64,000 bases of DNA from Gp6-AA40 sp963772955. GTDB lineage: Bacteria > Acidobacteriota > Vicinamibacteria > Vicinamibacterales > UBA2999. A program made the position numbers and the translations under genes. The stretch lies in the NCBI GenBank assembly GCA_963772955.1, contig CAVYZF010000011.1, forward strand, positions 682,001 to 746,000, read 5' to 3'. Numbering within the stretch: position 1 is the stretch's first letter; each line of letters begins with the position of its first letter. The notes under the pieces are model-generated. The model worked only from the letters and a program-made list of their open reading frames with translations, ran no database searches and was not told the origin of the DNA. Positions 21,424 to 33,803 of this stretch are shown here, piece after piece.

Positions 21424-23486
21424 CTAGGGCTGCAGTTTCTTCTGCGCGTCCCTGTAGTGCGACGAACGCGACGTCACCAGGCCGTAGGCTTCACGCATGC
21501 GCTGGGGATCCTTGACCCGTTTCTCGAACAGCTCGCCGGCTCGCCAGGCGGCATCCCGCGTGTTTGCCGGAAACTTGCGCGCGAGCTCGAGCCATGTCTG
21601 ACCGGCAAGGTCGTATCGCCGCAAATCTTCGTACATCTCACCAAGCTGCGCCAGCGCAGGCTCGACACCCGCTGCGTCGGGGTATGACTCGACGAGTTGA
21701 CGATAGCTGACGAGCGACGCGGGAACCGTCGTCCCGAGCACACTGTCGACGACGCGAGCCCTGGCACGATCCTCCAGCGCCGCGCGACGCAGCAACGCCT
21801 GAACGGCCCACGGTGCGGATCCAACCATGCCCGGGATCTCTGTGAACAGTTGGCGCGCCGTAGCTTCTCGATCGTTGCGTTTCGACTGGAGCACGAGATC
21901 GGCGAGAAGAAACGTGCCTTCGCCGCCTCAGGCGTCCGTCCGTGGCGGCTTCGAAGCTCCACGTACGCGGCCATCGCGTCCTCCGGTCGACCCTGCCGCT
22001 GGAGGATGCTGCCCAGCAGCAGATGCGCATTCGGAGCCGACGGACTCGACGGACTGGCCCCGAGGCCGGCTTTGAGATCCGCAATCGCCTGGTCGTACAG
22101 CTTCGCGTCGGCCTTGGCGCGAGCGATCTTGATCGACTCAACCAGCGGGTCGCTTGCGGGCGCTGCTGGTGCCATTACGGGAGTGCCGGCCGAAGGCGCC
22201 GCAGTCGTCGCAGGGGGTAGTGGTGCGCCGGACGTCGCGCGACGTGACTCGACTCCGGCCGCAGGCGGAATGACCGAAGGTGGCGCAGGCGTGGCTGGCG
22301 TCGTCGGTTGAACCGGGGCTGGATCTGTTGCAACAGGAACGGACGCGTCTGCAGGAACGTCAGTGGACGGAGCGACCTCGGCCGTCGTCGACTCAGGCCG
22401 GTTGCCCGCCTGAAAGAACAGCCACGATGCCGCAGCCAACGCGACGACGCCGAAGAGCCCGACCAGAAGTACCGCGGCGCTGAGACGAGGGCGCGACGAC
22501 GGCGCCGCGATCTCTCCGCTCTTCGCTGACGGCCATTGTGCACCGCTGCGCGCCGGCGACGATGCGGTGTGAGGCAGGGTCCGCGTGCTGCCAGTCGTGC
22601 TCGTGCGTTCGAGCTTGATCTGCCGCAGATCGGCCCGCACCGCGGTTGCGTTCGGGTAGCGACGATCCTTGTCCTTCTCCAGAAGCCTGGCCATGATCCG
22701 CTCGAGCGCGACTGGAACGTTGGCGTTGATCTCGATCGGAGCCGCTGGCTCGCGATTCAGGATCGCGTCGAAAATCACGGCGGACGTGCTTCCCTGGAAC
22801 GTCCGCTGTCCGGTCGTCATCTCGTAGAGCACGAGCCCGAACGAGAACAAATCGGATCGGGCGTCGAGATCTTCTCCACGCGCCTGCTCCGGCGACATGT
22901 ATGCAATCGTTCCGAGAGCCACACCAGCACGTGTCGACAGCAACTCGGTCAGCAGCTCGGTCTGCGCATCGGAGCGCGGCGCGCTACTGCCGGACGTGCG
23001 CGTCTCGGTGGACTTGGCGAGGCCAAAGTCGAGCACCTTCACCTGGTCGCGGGCCGTGACGAAGATGTTGGCCGGCTTGATGTCGCGGTGCAGGATGCCG
23101 CGCGAGTGTGCCGCATCGAGCGCATCGCAGATCTGGAGCGCGTAGTCGACGACCTGGTCGATGACGAGCGGGCGGTGATCGATCCGCTGATCGAGCGTGT
23201 GCCCTTCGAGCAGCTCCATCGCGATGAACGGCGCGCCCTCGAACTCGTCGATCTCGTAGATCGTGCAGATGTTCGGATGATTGAGAGCGGATGCGGTCCG
23301 CGCCTCGCGCATGAAGCGCTCGAGCATCTGCCGATCCTGCGAGCGGCCGGGGCTCAGGAACTTGAGCGCAACCGGGCGACCGAGCTTCACGTCCTCGCCG
23401 CGATAGACCACGCCCATGCCGCCTTCACCCAGCGGCTCGATCACCCGGTAGTGCGAGACGGTTTGCCCGAGAATGTTCGTGGTCAC
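21424..23486 (-). CDS. Membrane Ser/Thr kinase with TPR-type tail (apparent frameshift near 21918)
   Basis: The GTG at 23486 starts MTTNILGQTVSHYRVIEPLG. The kinase domain (to about residue 275) has GEGGMGVVYRG, VALKF, HRDIKPAN, DFGLA and GTIAYMSPEQ. A helix at about 335-357 (LLVGLFGVVALAAASWLFF) crosses the membrane, followed by a Pro/Ala/Thr-rich spacer of about 90 residues and helical repeats (KLYDQAIADLKAGLG, SILQRQGRPEDAMAAY). The sense passes from EAAKAR in one frame to FLLADLVLQSKRND in another. One added T in CGTTTC near 21918 restores a protein of about 687 residues ending SSHYRDAQKKLQP. It is 27 bp downstream of ubiD, same strand. Confidence 0.88.
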
Positions 23487-23513
23487 TGCGATCTGGAGAC
23501 GCTCCAGTATCCC

Positions 23514-25313
23514 TCAATCCAGATGGCCGCGCTCTGAGTCCCCCATCGTGACGTTCGCTGAGGGGAAATACTCACGCCACCGCTGCCCTACAAGATTGGC
23601 GATGTCGTCTCGACATGACAATTCCTTCGGGTACCACGGCTTCATGCGGGCATCGATGACAACCGGCGCGGTGTAGGCGATGTGGTTTCGGACGATGCGG
23701 CGGTCGGCGGCGTGGATGTCGGCCGCGGGTTCGAACCGCGTGAACGTCGTCCAGAGAAAATTCATGTCACTGCGCGCAGCTCGCTCGGGTTCATCGCTGA
23801 CCACGACCAGCGGCCACTGGGCGAACGCGGGCGCCGAGGCGATTCTGGAGACGACGTCCCTCTCCGATTCGTACGATGGCGCTCCGACCACGAGGCAGCC
23901 ACCGCAGAACACACGGACGTCGGTAATGCCCTGCGGCACATCCGAGGCCGTGAATTGCCTGGGGAGATCGCGAATGGGATCGCCGAGCCCCATCCACACG
24001 CCCTTCGAGCCTTCGTTGACCGACGGCCCGGTGTAGTCGAGCGTGTCCATCGCGAGATTCGAGAACACGTAGAGATCGGTCTCCGGTCGCGTGCGTGCCA
24101 GGATGTGCTCGAGCGTCGCCCGGAAGTTCTTCACATCGACGTGCTGGTCGGTGACGAGAAGGAACTTGCTGAGCGAAAGCTGGCCCTCGCCAAGAATACG
24201 AAACGCGCTGGCCATTGCCTCGCGGCGATAGCGTTGCTTCACGATGGCCGCAGCCAGCGAGTGATATCCCGTCTCGCCGTACGACCAGAGCTTCTCGACG
24301 GCGGGCATCACAACCGGAAACAGCGGCGACAGCAGTTCCTGCAGCAGGTCGCCGATGAAGAAGTCCTCTTGCCGCGGTTTGCCGACGACCGTCGCCGGGT
24401 AGATCGCATCGGCGCGGTGCGCGATCCGGCTGACCTCGAAGACCGGGTAATCGTGCTGAAGCGAGTAGTAGCCGTAGTGATCGCCGAACGGTCCCTCTGG
24501 TCTGCGAACACGCGGAGGGACTTCACCAATCAACGCGAACTCGGCGTTCGCGATCAGCGGATGCGGCCCCTGGCCATGAACCTGGTTCAGGCGCTCGCCA
24601 GCGATGAGCGAGGCCAGCATCAACTCGGGCACGTTCTCCGGCAACGGAGCGATGGCGGACAGAATGAGCGCAGGCGGACCGCCGAGGAATACGGTCGCTG
24701 GCAGCTTCTGACCTCGCCCTTCGGCGACGGCGTAGTGATATCCGCCACCCTTTCCGATCTGCCAGTGCATGCCGGTCGTCCGCGCGTCGTACACCTGCAT
24801 GCGATACATCCCGAGGTTATGGCCAGCCTTGTCGGGATGCGTCGTGTAGACGAGCGGCAGCGTGACGAACGGCCCACCGTCCTCCGGCCAGCACGTCAGT
24901 GCGGGAAGTCGATCGAGACGGACATCGTGCGTGACGCGTTCGGTGACCGGTCCAGACGACTGCCTGCGAGTGCCGACCTTGAGCAACTCCATCCCAATGT
25001 CGCGCGCGCCCCACAGCTTCGCAGGCGTCGGCGGCATGATGGTCTCGACGAGTTCGACCAGCCTTCGAATCAGCCGGAGCGGCCGCTCTCCGAAGGCCGT
25101 CTCTGCGCGGCGGGATGTGCCGAACAGGTTGGTGACGAGTCGAAAGCCGGAGCCCTTGACGTTGGTGAACAGCAGCGCGGGTCCACCACCGGCGACGACG
25201 CGCCGATGAATCTCGGCGACCTCGAGATTGGGATCGACCTCGGACTCCACCGTGACGAGGTCCCCGTCACGGCGAAGCTGGTCGAGAAAGGCGCGGAGGT
25301 CGGGGAAAGACAC
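23514..25313 (-). CDS. UbiD family decarboxylase
   Basis: 599 residues with a GTG start at 25313. UbiD enzymes use prenylated FMN for reversible decarboxylation of unsaturated or aromatic acids. The diagnostic segment RPEGPFGDHYGYYS, with the catalytic glutamate, is present, as are PALLFTNVKG, HNLGMYRMQV, HWQIGKGGG, KFLLVTDQHVDV and DARMKPWYP. The length is above that of E. coli UbiD (497) and closer to long UbiD-like proteins annotated for menaquinone biosynthesis. No UbiX flavin prenyltransferase is in the window. The DinB-fold gene ends 11 bp upstream. The substrate is not determined. Confidence 0.9.
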   Translation of the reverse strand: MSFPDLRAFLDQLRRDGDLVTVESEVDPNLEVAEIHRRVVAGGGPALLFTNVKGSGFRLVTNLFGTSRRAETAFGERPLRLIRRLVELVETIMPPTPAKLWGARDIGMELLKVGTRRQSSGPVTERVTHDVRLDRLPALTCWPEDGGPFVTLPLVYTTHPDKAGHNLGMYRMQVYDARTTGMHWQIGKGGGYHYAVAEGRGQKLPATVFLGGPPALILSAIAPLPENVPELMLASLIAGERLNQVHGQGPHPLIANAEFALIGEVPPRVRRPEGPFGDHYGYYSLQHDYPVFEVSRIAHRADAIYPATVVGKPRQEDFFIGDLLQELLSPLFPVVMPAVEKLWSYGETGYHSLAAAIVKQRYRREAMASAFRILGEGQLSLSKFLLVTDQHVDVKNFRATLEHILARTRPETDLYVFSNLAMDTLDYTGPSVNEGSKGVWMGLGDPIRDLPRQFTASDVPQGITDVRVFCGGCLVVGAPSYESERDVVSRIASAPAFAQWPLVVVSDEPERAARSDMNFLWTTFTRFEPAADIHAADRRIVRNHIAYTAPVVIDARMKPWYPKELSCRDDIANLVGQRWREYFPSANVTMGDSERGHLD

Positions 25314-25324
25314 TCGGCTCTAGG

Positions 25325-25834
25325 CTAGTTTCCTTCCGCGTCCGCGCTCGGGCCGTAGATGTTCGGCACCTTCGAGCCCATCGCGCGCAGGTAGGCCGCC
25401 AGCTGACCACGATGGTGAATGCTGTGGTTGTTGGCGAAGCCGATGAACTGCGCCCGCGACATCTTCATCATGCCGAAGAAGTCGAGCATCTCGGTCGACT
25501 TCTCTGCCGGAAGCGCGCGCAGCGCGGCCAGCTTCTCGGGAAACGTCTTCTTGTAGAACGCGACGATGTCATTCACGCTCTTGAACTGCGACTCGGCCTG
25601 CTTGGCGGCGTCGGGGTTCCACTCGAATGCCCCCTTGGTGATGCTGTCGATGAACCAGACGTCCGCGGTCGCCAGATGCGTGGCCAGCTCCCATGCCGTT
25701 CGCGATTTCACGTCCGGCTTGTAGCCACGATTGTCGTCCTTGACCGCGGAAATCACCGCGCAGGTCGCGGGAAACTCCCCTTCCCATACGGTCGCGAGCA
25801 TGTCGGCAGCGGCCTTTCCCTGTTCTGGGGTCAT
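25325..25834 (-). CDS. DinB/YfiT-like metal-binding protein
   Basis: 169 residues from the ATG at 25834, with GGAGGA upstream. It is a four-helix bundle of the DinB/YfiT type (unrelated to DNA polymerase IV). Metal-ligand histidines are visible in ATHLATADVWF and NNHSIHHRGQLAAYLR. Proteins of this fold include bacillithiol/mycothiol-dependent transferases and many damage-inducible proteins of unknown function. It lies between ettA (13 bp upstream) and ubiD (11 bp downstream), so the three may be one transcript. Confidence 0.85.
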   Translation of the reverse strand: MTPEQGKAAADMLATVWEGEFPATCAVISAVKDDNRGYKPDVKSRTAWELATHLATADVWFIDSITKGAFEWNPDAAKQAESQFKSVNDIVAFYKKTFPEKLAALRALPAEKSTEMLDFFGMMKMSRAQFIGFANNHSIHHRGQLAAYLRAMGSKVPNIYGPSADAEGN

Positions 25835-25847
25835 GGCGGTTCCTCCG

Positions 25848-27518
<1,671 letters not shown>

Positions 27519-27646
27519 GTGTGTTCCTGAGATGCCGGAGTAGCGGCGACACTCGCCGCGAGCCAAGCGCTCAGTATATCAACTGGGTGACGTCCGTGAC
27601 CTTCGTGGTTGTCCGGAAGGGCTGACGCTTCTCGTTCAGGGCTGTT

Positions 27647-28012
27647 TCAGTGAACTCGGTCCGAGCTCTCGTCCCTGGCCATGATGTCGTACACGGGCGA
27701 GGTGATGATGCGACGTCCCTCGGCAAGGATCTCCATGCGAAGGCCGACGCCGATCCAGCCGATTTTGAGGAAGCTCCCGCCGACGCTGGCACCGCTGAAT
27801 CGGGCCTCGGTGAGCGACGGGAAGAAGTGACCACCCTTGACCAGGACCTCGTCGCCTGACGACACGACGATGTGGTACTCGGAGTTGCGCGTCCGCACCA
27901 GGAGAGTGGTCATGGGCGGCAGGTCGCGCAACTGAACTCCGTTCGTGCTCGACACCGCCGAGGTGAATCCGGTCAGCGTCGCTGCACGCGCGATACAGGT
28001 CGTGTCGTTCAT
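27647..28012 (-). CDS. Conserved hypothetical protein, small beta-rich
   Basis: 121 residues from the ATG at 28012. The core reads LLVRTRNSEYHIVV ... EVLVKGGHFFP ... ARFSGASVGGSFLKIGWIG. I recall similar small proteins in other Acidobacteriota and Deltaproteobacteria-like genomes, without known function. It has no signal peptide or membrane segment. It lies between ettA and the M16 protease gene, same strand, with 56 bp to the M16 stop. Confidence 0.72.
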   Translation of the reverse strand: MNDTTCIARAATLTGFTSAVSSTNGVQLRDLPPMTTLLVRTRNSEYHIVVSSGDEVLVKGGHFFPSLTEARFSGASVGGSFLKIGWIGVGLRMEILAEGRRIITSPVYDIMARDESSDRVH

Positions 28013-28068
28013 CGTCTGCGGCGGCTCCTAAACATTCTACGCCCGTTGCCCTCTGCGCCTCGACTGAG

Positions 28069-30910
28069 TCATTGGCCTAGTTCTGGAGCTTTCGCTTCCG
28101 GCATCAGGGTCACTTCGGTATGGCGCTCAGCGGGAAAATACTTACGCAGGGCGGCGTGCACGTTTTCTTGCGTCAGCGACTCGGCGCGTTCCGTGCGCTG
28201 GAGAATGCGCTTCGGGTCGCGCCCCAGCAAATGCATGGCCTGCAATGAACTGAGCCAGTAGCCATTCTGGCGCAGCGCCGTCTGCAGGTCGTTCTTCTCC
28301 GTTTCCTTGACGGCCCGTACGTCCTCCGCGGAGGGACCTTCCTTGCGGAGTCGAGCGATTTCCGTCATGACGGCCGTCGTGAGGCTCTGGACGTTTTCCG
28401 GAGCGCTTCCAAATTGCACGCTCGTCACTCCGTACCCGGGCTCGGGCGACGTATTCGAGTAGTTGACGCCAACCGAGTACGTGCCACCCAGCTGCTCGCG
28501 CAGGATGTCGCGCAGGCGCATCTCGAGTACCTCGGTCGCTGCCTGAACACGATGGGTCTCCATTTCTTCGAGTCCAGTATCCGCGAAGAACGTGATCACC
28601 GTCTGACTGCGAGGCTCCTGCCCTTTCGTCACCGTCTCACGAACGACAGACTTCGGAAACTCGAGATGCATGTCGGCCTTGCGCACATCCGGCGAACCGC
28701 GGGAGGGGAGCGAACCGAGGTACTGCTCGACGAGCGGCGTCACGCCGTCCACCGTGAACGTGCCAACGAAGAAGAACGTGAAGTTGGCAGCGTTCGAGAA
28801 GGCCTGCCGGTAGAACGACAGCATCTTTTCCGGATCGAGCGTCGGGAGATCTGAGAGCTGAATGGCCCGCGCGGTGTAGTGATCGCTGGTGTTGATGCGG
28901 CGAACGCGCTCACCGTAGACCGCTCCCGGACTTTGCGCCTGGTTGGCCAGCGACGCCTCGAGACGCCGCTTCATCAAGTCGAACGCTTCGGGGTTGCCGT
29001 TGGGTGCAGTGAAAGACAGGTATGCAAGCTGGAGAGCCGTCTCCAGGTCTTTCGGTGTGCTGGACCCGTTGATCCCCTGCGAGTAACTGGAGACGTAGGC
29101 GGAGGCGCCCCCGATGCGACCCGCGAGCAGCTTACCCAGGTCAATCGGCGTGAACCCTCCGACACCGGCGGTTCCAACCAGTGACGTCGCAAGCGACGCG
29201 TTCAGGTAGTCCTCAGGCTTGACCAGAGCCAGACCGCCGCGCGCATACGACGTGAACACGACCTGGTCGTTGCGGAAGTCGGTCGGCTTGAGCCAGACCT
29301 CGACTCCGTTCGAGAGCTTCAGGACCGTCACGCCAAGCTCGGGGATCTCTCGACGCGAGGCGACCTTGCCAGGCTGCGGCTTCTTCGCGAGGAGCTCACG
29401 ACCACCGATCTCGTCGCGCCATGCGGTGACCGTCGCAGACGTGCCCGCCGCGAGCGCGCCGCGGAGCGCCGGCTCGGTGACTGCGACGAGGCCCGCCTTC
29501 TCCGGTGATGTTGCGATGACGACTCGATTGCGATCCGAGAAGAGCTCGCGCGCGAGAGCGCCGATCTCCTGCGCGGTGATGGTCGGCAGGAACTGACGGA
29601 CCAGATTGAGCTCGATCTCGATCCCTGGCGCTGCCTCGTCGCTCAGGTAGTTGCGCAGCAGCTCGGACGCATATCCGTCGCTCTCGGTCGTGCTGCGCTC
29701 GTTGTAGGCACGCTCGTACGAGCGCAATCGCTGAACGTTTCGCACGATCGAGTTCGGCTTCGCCAAAGCCATGCTGCCGGACGCGCGCGATCTCCTCGCC
29801 GAGCGCGCGCAACCCTGTCTCGACGGCGCCGTCGTTCACCCGCGCCGAAACCGAGACCGCCTCCACCGTCAGCCCGTAGGTCTCGTCGTCTGAGCCTGCA
29901 CGGAGAAACGGCGCGTCGGTCTGGCGCGCGATCTCGGCAAAGCGCGCGTTGAGCATCTGATGCATCAGCGAACGCACCAGCGTCTTGCGATAGTCAGCAC
30001 CGGTTTTCAGCTCGACGACCGGTCCCTTCATCGTCACCGAGACCGCCGACCCCTGCGCCTCCACGTCGGAGACGGCCACGTAACGCGTGTCCGTGTGCTC
30101 AGGAATCGGATAGATCGTGCGTGGCGCGCCTCCGGGCTGCAGGCCCGAGAAGTGCTCCGCGATCAGCTTCTCAATCTCACCGGGATCGATGTCGCCCACG
30201 ACGATGACCGCCATGCGGCCGGGACGATAGTTATCCCGATAGAACTGACGGAGCCGATCGGCTGGAAAACTCTTGAGCACTTCGGGTGTGCCAATCGGAA
30301 TCCGGTTGACGTATCGGCTGTCGCCGAAGAGCGCCTTGAGTTGCGGCTCCTGCATTCGCGTGCCCGCGCCGAGACGTCCTCGCCATTCCTCGATCACGAC
30401 GCCACGCTCGCGATCGATCTCGGCGCTGTCCATCGTGACGCCGCCCGCGAAATCACTCAACGCTTCGAACCCGCGCGTGAGCGCGCCCGGTCGATCCGTG
30501 GGCACGTCGAGCAGGTATACGGTCTCGTCGAAGCTGGTGTACGCGTTCACGTGCGGGCCAAATCGCGCACCGATCGACTCGAGATAGGAGACGAGCTCAC
30601 CTGGCTTGAAGTGGGTGCTGCCGTTGAAGGCCATGTGCTCGAGCATGTGCGCGAGCCCACGCTGGTCGTCATCCTCGTCCATCGATCCAGCCTTGACGGC
30701 CAGACGCAGCATCGCGCGCTTCTCAGGCCGCCCGTTCTGACGAATGAGATACCGGAGACCGTTGGGAAGCGTGCCGGACTTCACGGCGGGGTCGAGAGGC
30801 AACAGCGCCGACGGATCCTGCGCCGACCCGGTTACCGCCGACACGAGCAGCAACAAGGTGACGAGGTATGCTGACCTGATGCGCCTCAAGATCACTCGGC
30901 TGGATCCCAC
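28069..30910 (-). CDS. Exported M16 zinc metalloprotease (apparent frameshift near 29745)
   Basis: The GTG at 30910 has a strong site (GGGAGGGG 4 bases upstream) and begins a signal peptide (RSAYLVTLLLLVSAVTGSAQ). The active-site motif HMLEH lies in RGLAHMLEHMAFNGSTHF, with the distal glutamate in ERGVVIEEWRG. This first unit reads in one frame to GFGEAELDRA. The second unit, NVQRLRSYERAYNERSTTES to KAPELGQ, is in the next frame. Deleting one A restores a two-unit M16 protein of about 945 residues with the spacing usual for the family. The second unit lacks HxxEH, as is normal. The product probably degrades peptides in the periplasm. Its first 32 bp overlap the divergent dUTPase gene. Confidence 0.88.
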
Positions 30911-31311
30911 GCTGCCCCTCCCTGGTTACGGTACATCCGAAGCAGCGGGCTTCGACCTCGCTGCGAGCCACGACGTCGTGATCCCGGCCCGGTCAGATCG
31001 CGCTCGTCCGGACGGGACTCATCATCGAAGTGCCCGCCGGACACTTCCTGGGGATTTTCGCCCGAAGCAGCACGCCGCTCAAGCGCGGATTACTCGTGGC
31101 CAATGGCGTCGGGGTGATCGATCCCGACTATTCGGGGCCAGACGACGAAGTGATGGTCCAGGTGCTGAACTTCACGCAGTCCGACGTCCAGGTGGGTCGA
31201 GGCGACCGGCTCGCTCAGGGAATCGTGTTGCCTGCCCCGCGCGTCACGTGGGACGAGGTCTCGGCCATTCGCTCGACGACACGCGGTGGATTTGGCGCAA
31301 CAGGAGGCTGA
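30879..31311 (+). CDS. dut: Deoxyuridine triphosphatase (apparent frameshift near 30990)
   Basis: The ATG at 30879 gives MRLKITRLDPTLPLPGYG, then EAAGFDLAASHDVVIPA. The sense continues one base out of frame as GQIALVRTGLIIEVPAGHF, then GIFARSSTPLKRG, NGVGVIDPDYSG and RGDRLAQGIVLP. One extra C in GGCCCGG explains the break. Motif 2 (RSS) and motif 3 (NGVGVIDPDY) place it in the trimeric dUTPase/dCTP deaminase fold; dUTPase hydrolyses dUTP to dUMP. The C-terminal glycine-rich motif is seen as TTRGGFGATGG. DNA polymerase IV follows after 9 bp, so both are likely cotranscribed. Confidence 0.85.
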
Positions 31312-31320
31312 TACCGAGCT

Positions 31321-32406
31321 GTGCGAAGGATCCTTCATGTCGACATGGATGCGTTCTACGCATCCGTCGAGCAGCGCGATCGACCAGATCTGCGAGGGCG
31401 TCCTCTCGTCGTCGGCGGACAACCCGACAAGCGCGGGGTCGTCGCGGCAGCCAGCTACGAGGCACGGGCCTTCGGCGTCAGGTCTGCCCTCTCAATGGCA
31501 CAAGCCGTACGGTTGTGCCCGTCACTCGTGATCGTCCGGCCCGATTTCCAGAAGTATCGCGCCGTCTCTCAACAGGTCTTCGCGCTCTTCCGTGCCGTCA
31601 CTCCCCTGGTCGAACCACTCTCACTCGATGAGGCGTACCTGGATGTCACAGAGAACGCCTGGGGCGAGACGCTCGGCATGACCGTCGCCCGGAGATTGAA
31701 AGCTGAGATCAAGTCAACGACCGGATTGACCGCATCCGCTGGCGTCGCCCCGAACAAGTTCCTCGCCAAGATCGCGTCCGGGTGGCAGAAACCGGATGGG
31801 TTGACGGTGATTGCGCCCGAGCGAGTCGAGCCCTTCCTGCGATCGCTTCCAGTCGATGCGCTCTGGGGCGTCGGACCGGTGACGGCGCAAAAGCTGCGCG
31901 AGCGTGGCATCGAGAAACTGATCGATGTGCGCGCTGCGGATCCCGAGCGCCTGCGAGAGGCCGTCGGTTCACTGGCCGAATGGCTGCAGAAACTCTCTCA
32001 GGGCATCGACGATCGGCCCGTCGTCTCGGAGCGCGAGACGAAATCGTCCGGCAGCGAAAACACGTTCGAGCACGATCTCACCAGCCTCGATGAGATTCGA
32101 GAGGAAGTCGCTGACATGGCTCGCAGTTCGGCGTCATGGCTGGCAAGGCAGGAGCTCTTCGCGAGGACCGTGGTGATCAAGGTGCGCTACAGCGACTTCA
32201 CCACCATCACCCGCAGCCACACCGAGGCCCCCACCCGCGACGAGTCGTCGCTCGTCACACGAGCAGTCGCGCTGCTCGAGAAGACCGATGCGGGCCAGCG
32301 CCCCGTGCGACTCCTGGGCGTGAGCGTTCACAACCTGTGCGACAGCCCAATCGTGGTGCCTGTGCCGAGGCCCAACCCGGCGCCACGACTGCCGTTCGAA
32401 GACTAG
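31321..32406 (+). CDS. dinB: DNA polymerase IV
   Basis: 361 residues from a GTG at 31321. Y-family polymerase: the N-terminal HVDMDAFYASVEQRD and the catalytic SLDEAYLDVT carry the metal-binding acidic residues. The palm and thumb follow (ASAGVAPNKFLAKIASGWQKPDG, helix-hairpin WGVGPVTAQKLRERGIEKL), then a little-finger domain ending with a loop that may act as a beta-clamp binding tail (PRLPFED). It is full length and intact. It carries out error-prone translesion synthesis and usually belongs to the SOS response, but I found no clear LexA site upstream. Confidence 0.95.
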   Translation: MRRILHVDMDAFYASVEQRDRPDLRGRPLVVGGQPDKRGVVAAASYEARAFGVRSALSMAQAVRLCPSLVIVRPDFQKYRAVSQQVFALFRAVTPLVEPLSLDEAYLDVTENAWGETLGMTVARRLKAEIKSTTGLTASAGVAPNKFLAKIASGWQKPDGLTVIAPERVEPFLRSLPVDALWGVGPVTAQKLRERGIEKLIDVRAADPERLREAVGSLAEWLQKLSQGIDDRPVVSERETKSSGSENTFEHDLTSLDEIREEVADMARSSASWLARQELFARTVVIKVRYSDFTTITRSHTEAPTRDESSLVTRAVALLEKTDAGQRPVRLLGVSVHNLCDSPIVVPVPRPNPAPRLPFED

Positions 32407-32624
32407 AGGCGATGGATCGCGGTGACCACACCGACGAGAAAGTCGAGGCGGACCTTGTCGCCGACCTGCAGCCCGCGCGCCATCGCTTCCGGTCCGACGC
32501 GCGCCACGCGTGCCTGACTATCGGGTTCATCGGCAAACGTGTAGTGCACGTCGTATGACAGCTGGCCGTGAATACTGATTGGCTGCATCCGATGCAGCAC
32601 GCCCTCGCGGGATCCCTTCAACAT
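32403..32624 (-). CDS. Small hypothetical protein
   Basis: 73 residues, beta-rich (ISIHGQLSYDVHYTF ... GLQVGDKVRLDFLVGVVTAI). The end VGDKVRLDFLVGVVTAIHR resembles a small OB/TOBE-type or SH3-like barrel, but the match is weak. It starts 8 bp after the cyclophilin stop on the same strand and overlaps the dinB stop by 4 bp tail to tail. Such tight packing supports a real gene. Confidence 0.55.
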   Translation of the reverse strand: MLKGSREGVLHRMQPISIHGQLSYDVHYTFADEPDSQARVARVGPEAMARGLQVGDKVRLDFLVGVVTAIHRL

Positions 32625-32632
32625 AAGTCCTG

Positions 32633-33763
32633 TTACTGACGGACGAGCCGTACACCGGTCAGTTCGATTCGTGTCACAGGTGCCTCGCCGTTCAGGGGCG
32701 CGTTCTCGATCTTCTCGAGCACGTCCATCCCGGCGATCATTCGACCGAAGACCGTGTATTGATTGTCGAGTGCCGGTGAACGCCCCAGCACGATGAAGAA
32801 CGAGCTCGACGCGCTGGCAGGGTCGTCGAGTCGTGCCATCGAGACGATCCCCCGTTCGTGGGGCGTCGGGTTGAATTCCGGCTGCAGCAGATGCACGTAG
32901 CCCTGCTGCCGCTCGCTCAACGGCTCACGGCGCGTGGGGAGGTGTCCCGTCTGCGCGACGAATCCCTTGACCACGCGGTGAAAGGACGTCCCGTCGTACA
33001 CGCCGGACGAGGCCAGCCGCAGAAACTGCCGGACATGACCCGGTGCTCGATCGGGAAACAGCTCGATCGTGATGTCGCCCAGCGTCGTCGTCAGCACCAC
33101 ACGATACGAGCTCAGTTCCTCGACGCTCGTCGACACAAACGGTTCCGGCTCGGGCGCCGGCTTGTCGCGTATCGACACCTTCCGGATCTCGATGCGCGCG
33201 GCCGGGACAGAGTTGGTCGCGGCTGTCGTCGAAATCGTCTGCGCGACGTTGATGCCGTCAACGACCCGTGCGAAGACCGTGTACTGCCCGTCGAGCGCAG
33301 GTTGATCCGTGACAACTATGAAGAACTGGTTACCGGCGCTGTCACGATTCCCTGGCACCTGAACCGCCGATACGGCGCCCCGCGTGTGCTTCTCCGCATT
33401 GGCCTCGAATCGAAGCGTGCCAAGCCCGCCGCTGCCGTACTTCGCCGCCTGCGCCGGATCCTTCGATAGCGGATCGCCACCCTGGATGATCCCCATCGCG
33501 ATGACGCGATGAAACACCGTCCCGTCGTACGCGCCTGCCCGAGCCTGCGTGATGAAGTGCGCGACGTGAGTCGGCGCCGCGTCGGCCAGAAGGTCGAGCA
33601 CGATGACGCCTTCGCTCGTGTCGAGCACCGCCTGCTTGCCGCGAATCTCCTCCGGCTTCATCGTCGACGCGAAGAACGGATCGCGCGGCGGTGCTGGAGC
33701 CGGCCGCTGCGGACGCGTGGCCTGAGCGTCGAGCGCGACGAGAAGGAGAATCAACGGCAGCAT
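32633..33763 (-). CDS. Exported peptidyl-prolyl isomerase with two cyclophilin domains
   Basis: 376 residues from the ATG at 33763, which starts a short signal-like segment (MLPLILLLVALDAQA). Two cyclophilin-type units follow: the first with GTVFHRVIAMGIIQGGDP and NQFFIVVTDQPALDGQYTVF, the second with GTSFHRVVKGFVAQTG and SSFFIVLGRSPALDNQYTVF. Both have FHRV and the QYTVFG/A segment. Cyclophilins catalyse Xaa-Pro isomerisation; the export signal points to a periplasmic foldase. Two units in one chain are uncommon. The upstream gene on the same strand is a secreted coiled-coil-like protein 40 bp away. Confidence 0.9.
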   Translation of the reverse strand: MLPLILLLVALDAQATRPQRPAPAPPRDPFFASTMKPEEIRGKQAVLDTSEGVIVLDLLADAAPTHVAHFITQARAGAYDGTVFHRVIAMGIIQGGDPLSKDPAQAAKYGSGGLGTLRFEANAEKHTRGAVSAVQVPGNRDSAGNQFFIVVTDQPALDGQYTVFARVVDGINVAQTISTTAATNSVPAARIEIRKVSIRDKPAPEPEPFVSTSVEELSSYRVVLTTTLGDITIELFPDRAPGHVRQFLRLASSGVYDGTSFHRVVKGFVAQTGHLPTRREPLSERQQGYVHLLQPEFNPTPHERGIVSMARLDDPASASSSFFIVLGRSPALDNQYTVFGRMIAGMDVLEKIENAPLNGEAPVTRIELTGVRLVRQ

Positions 33764-33803
33764 CACATCGATTATCTGCCAACGGCCGCCGACGGTCTCT
33801 CGC

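Noticed and set aside
23682..25328. 548-codon open frame antisense to the UbiD-like gene
   Set aside because: Mirror of a well-conserved coding region, with no family motif or plausible start site.
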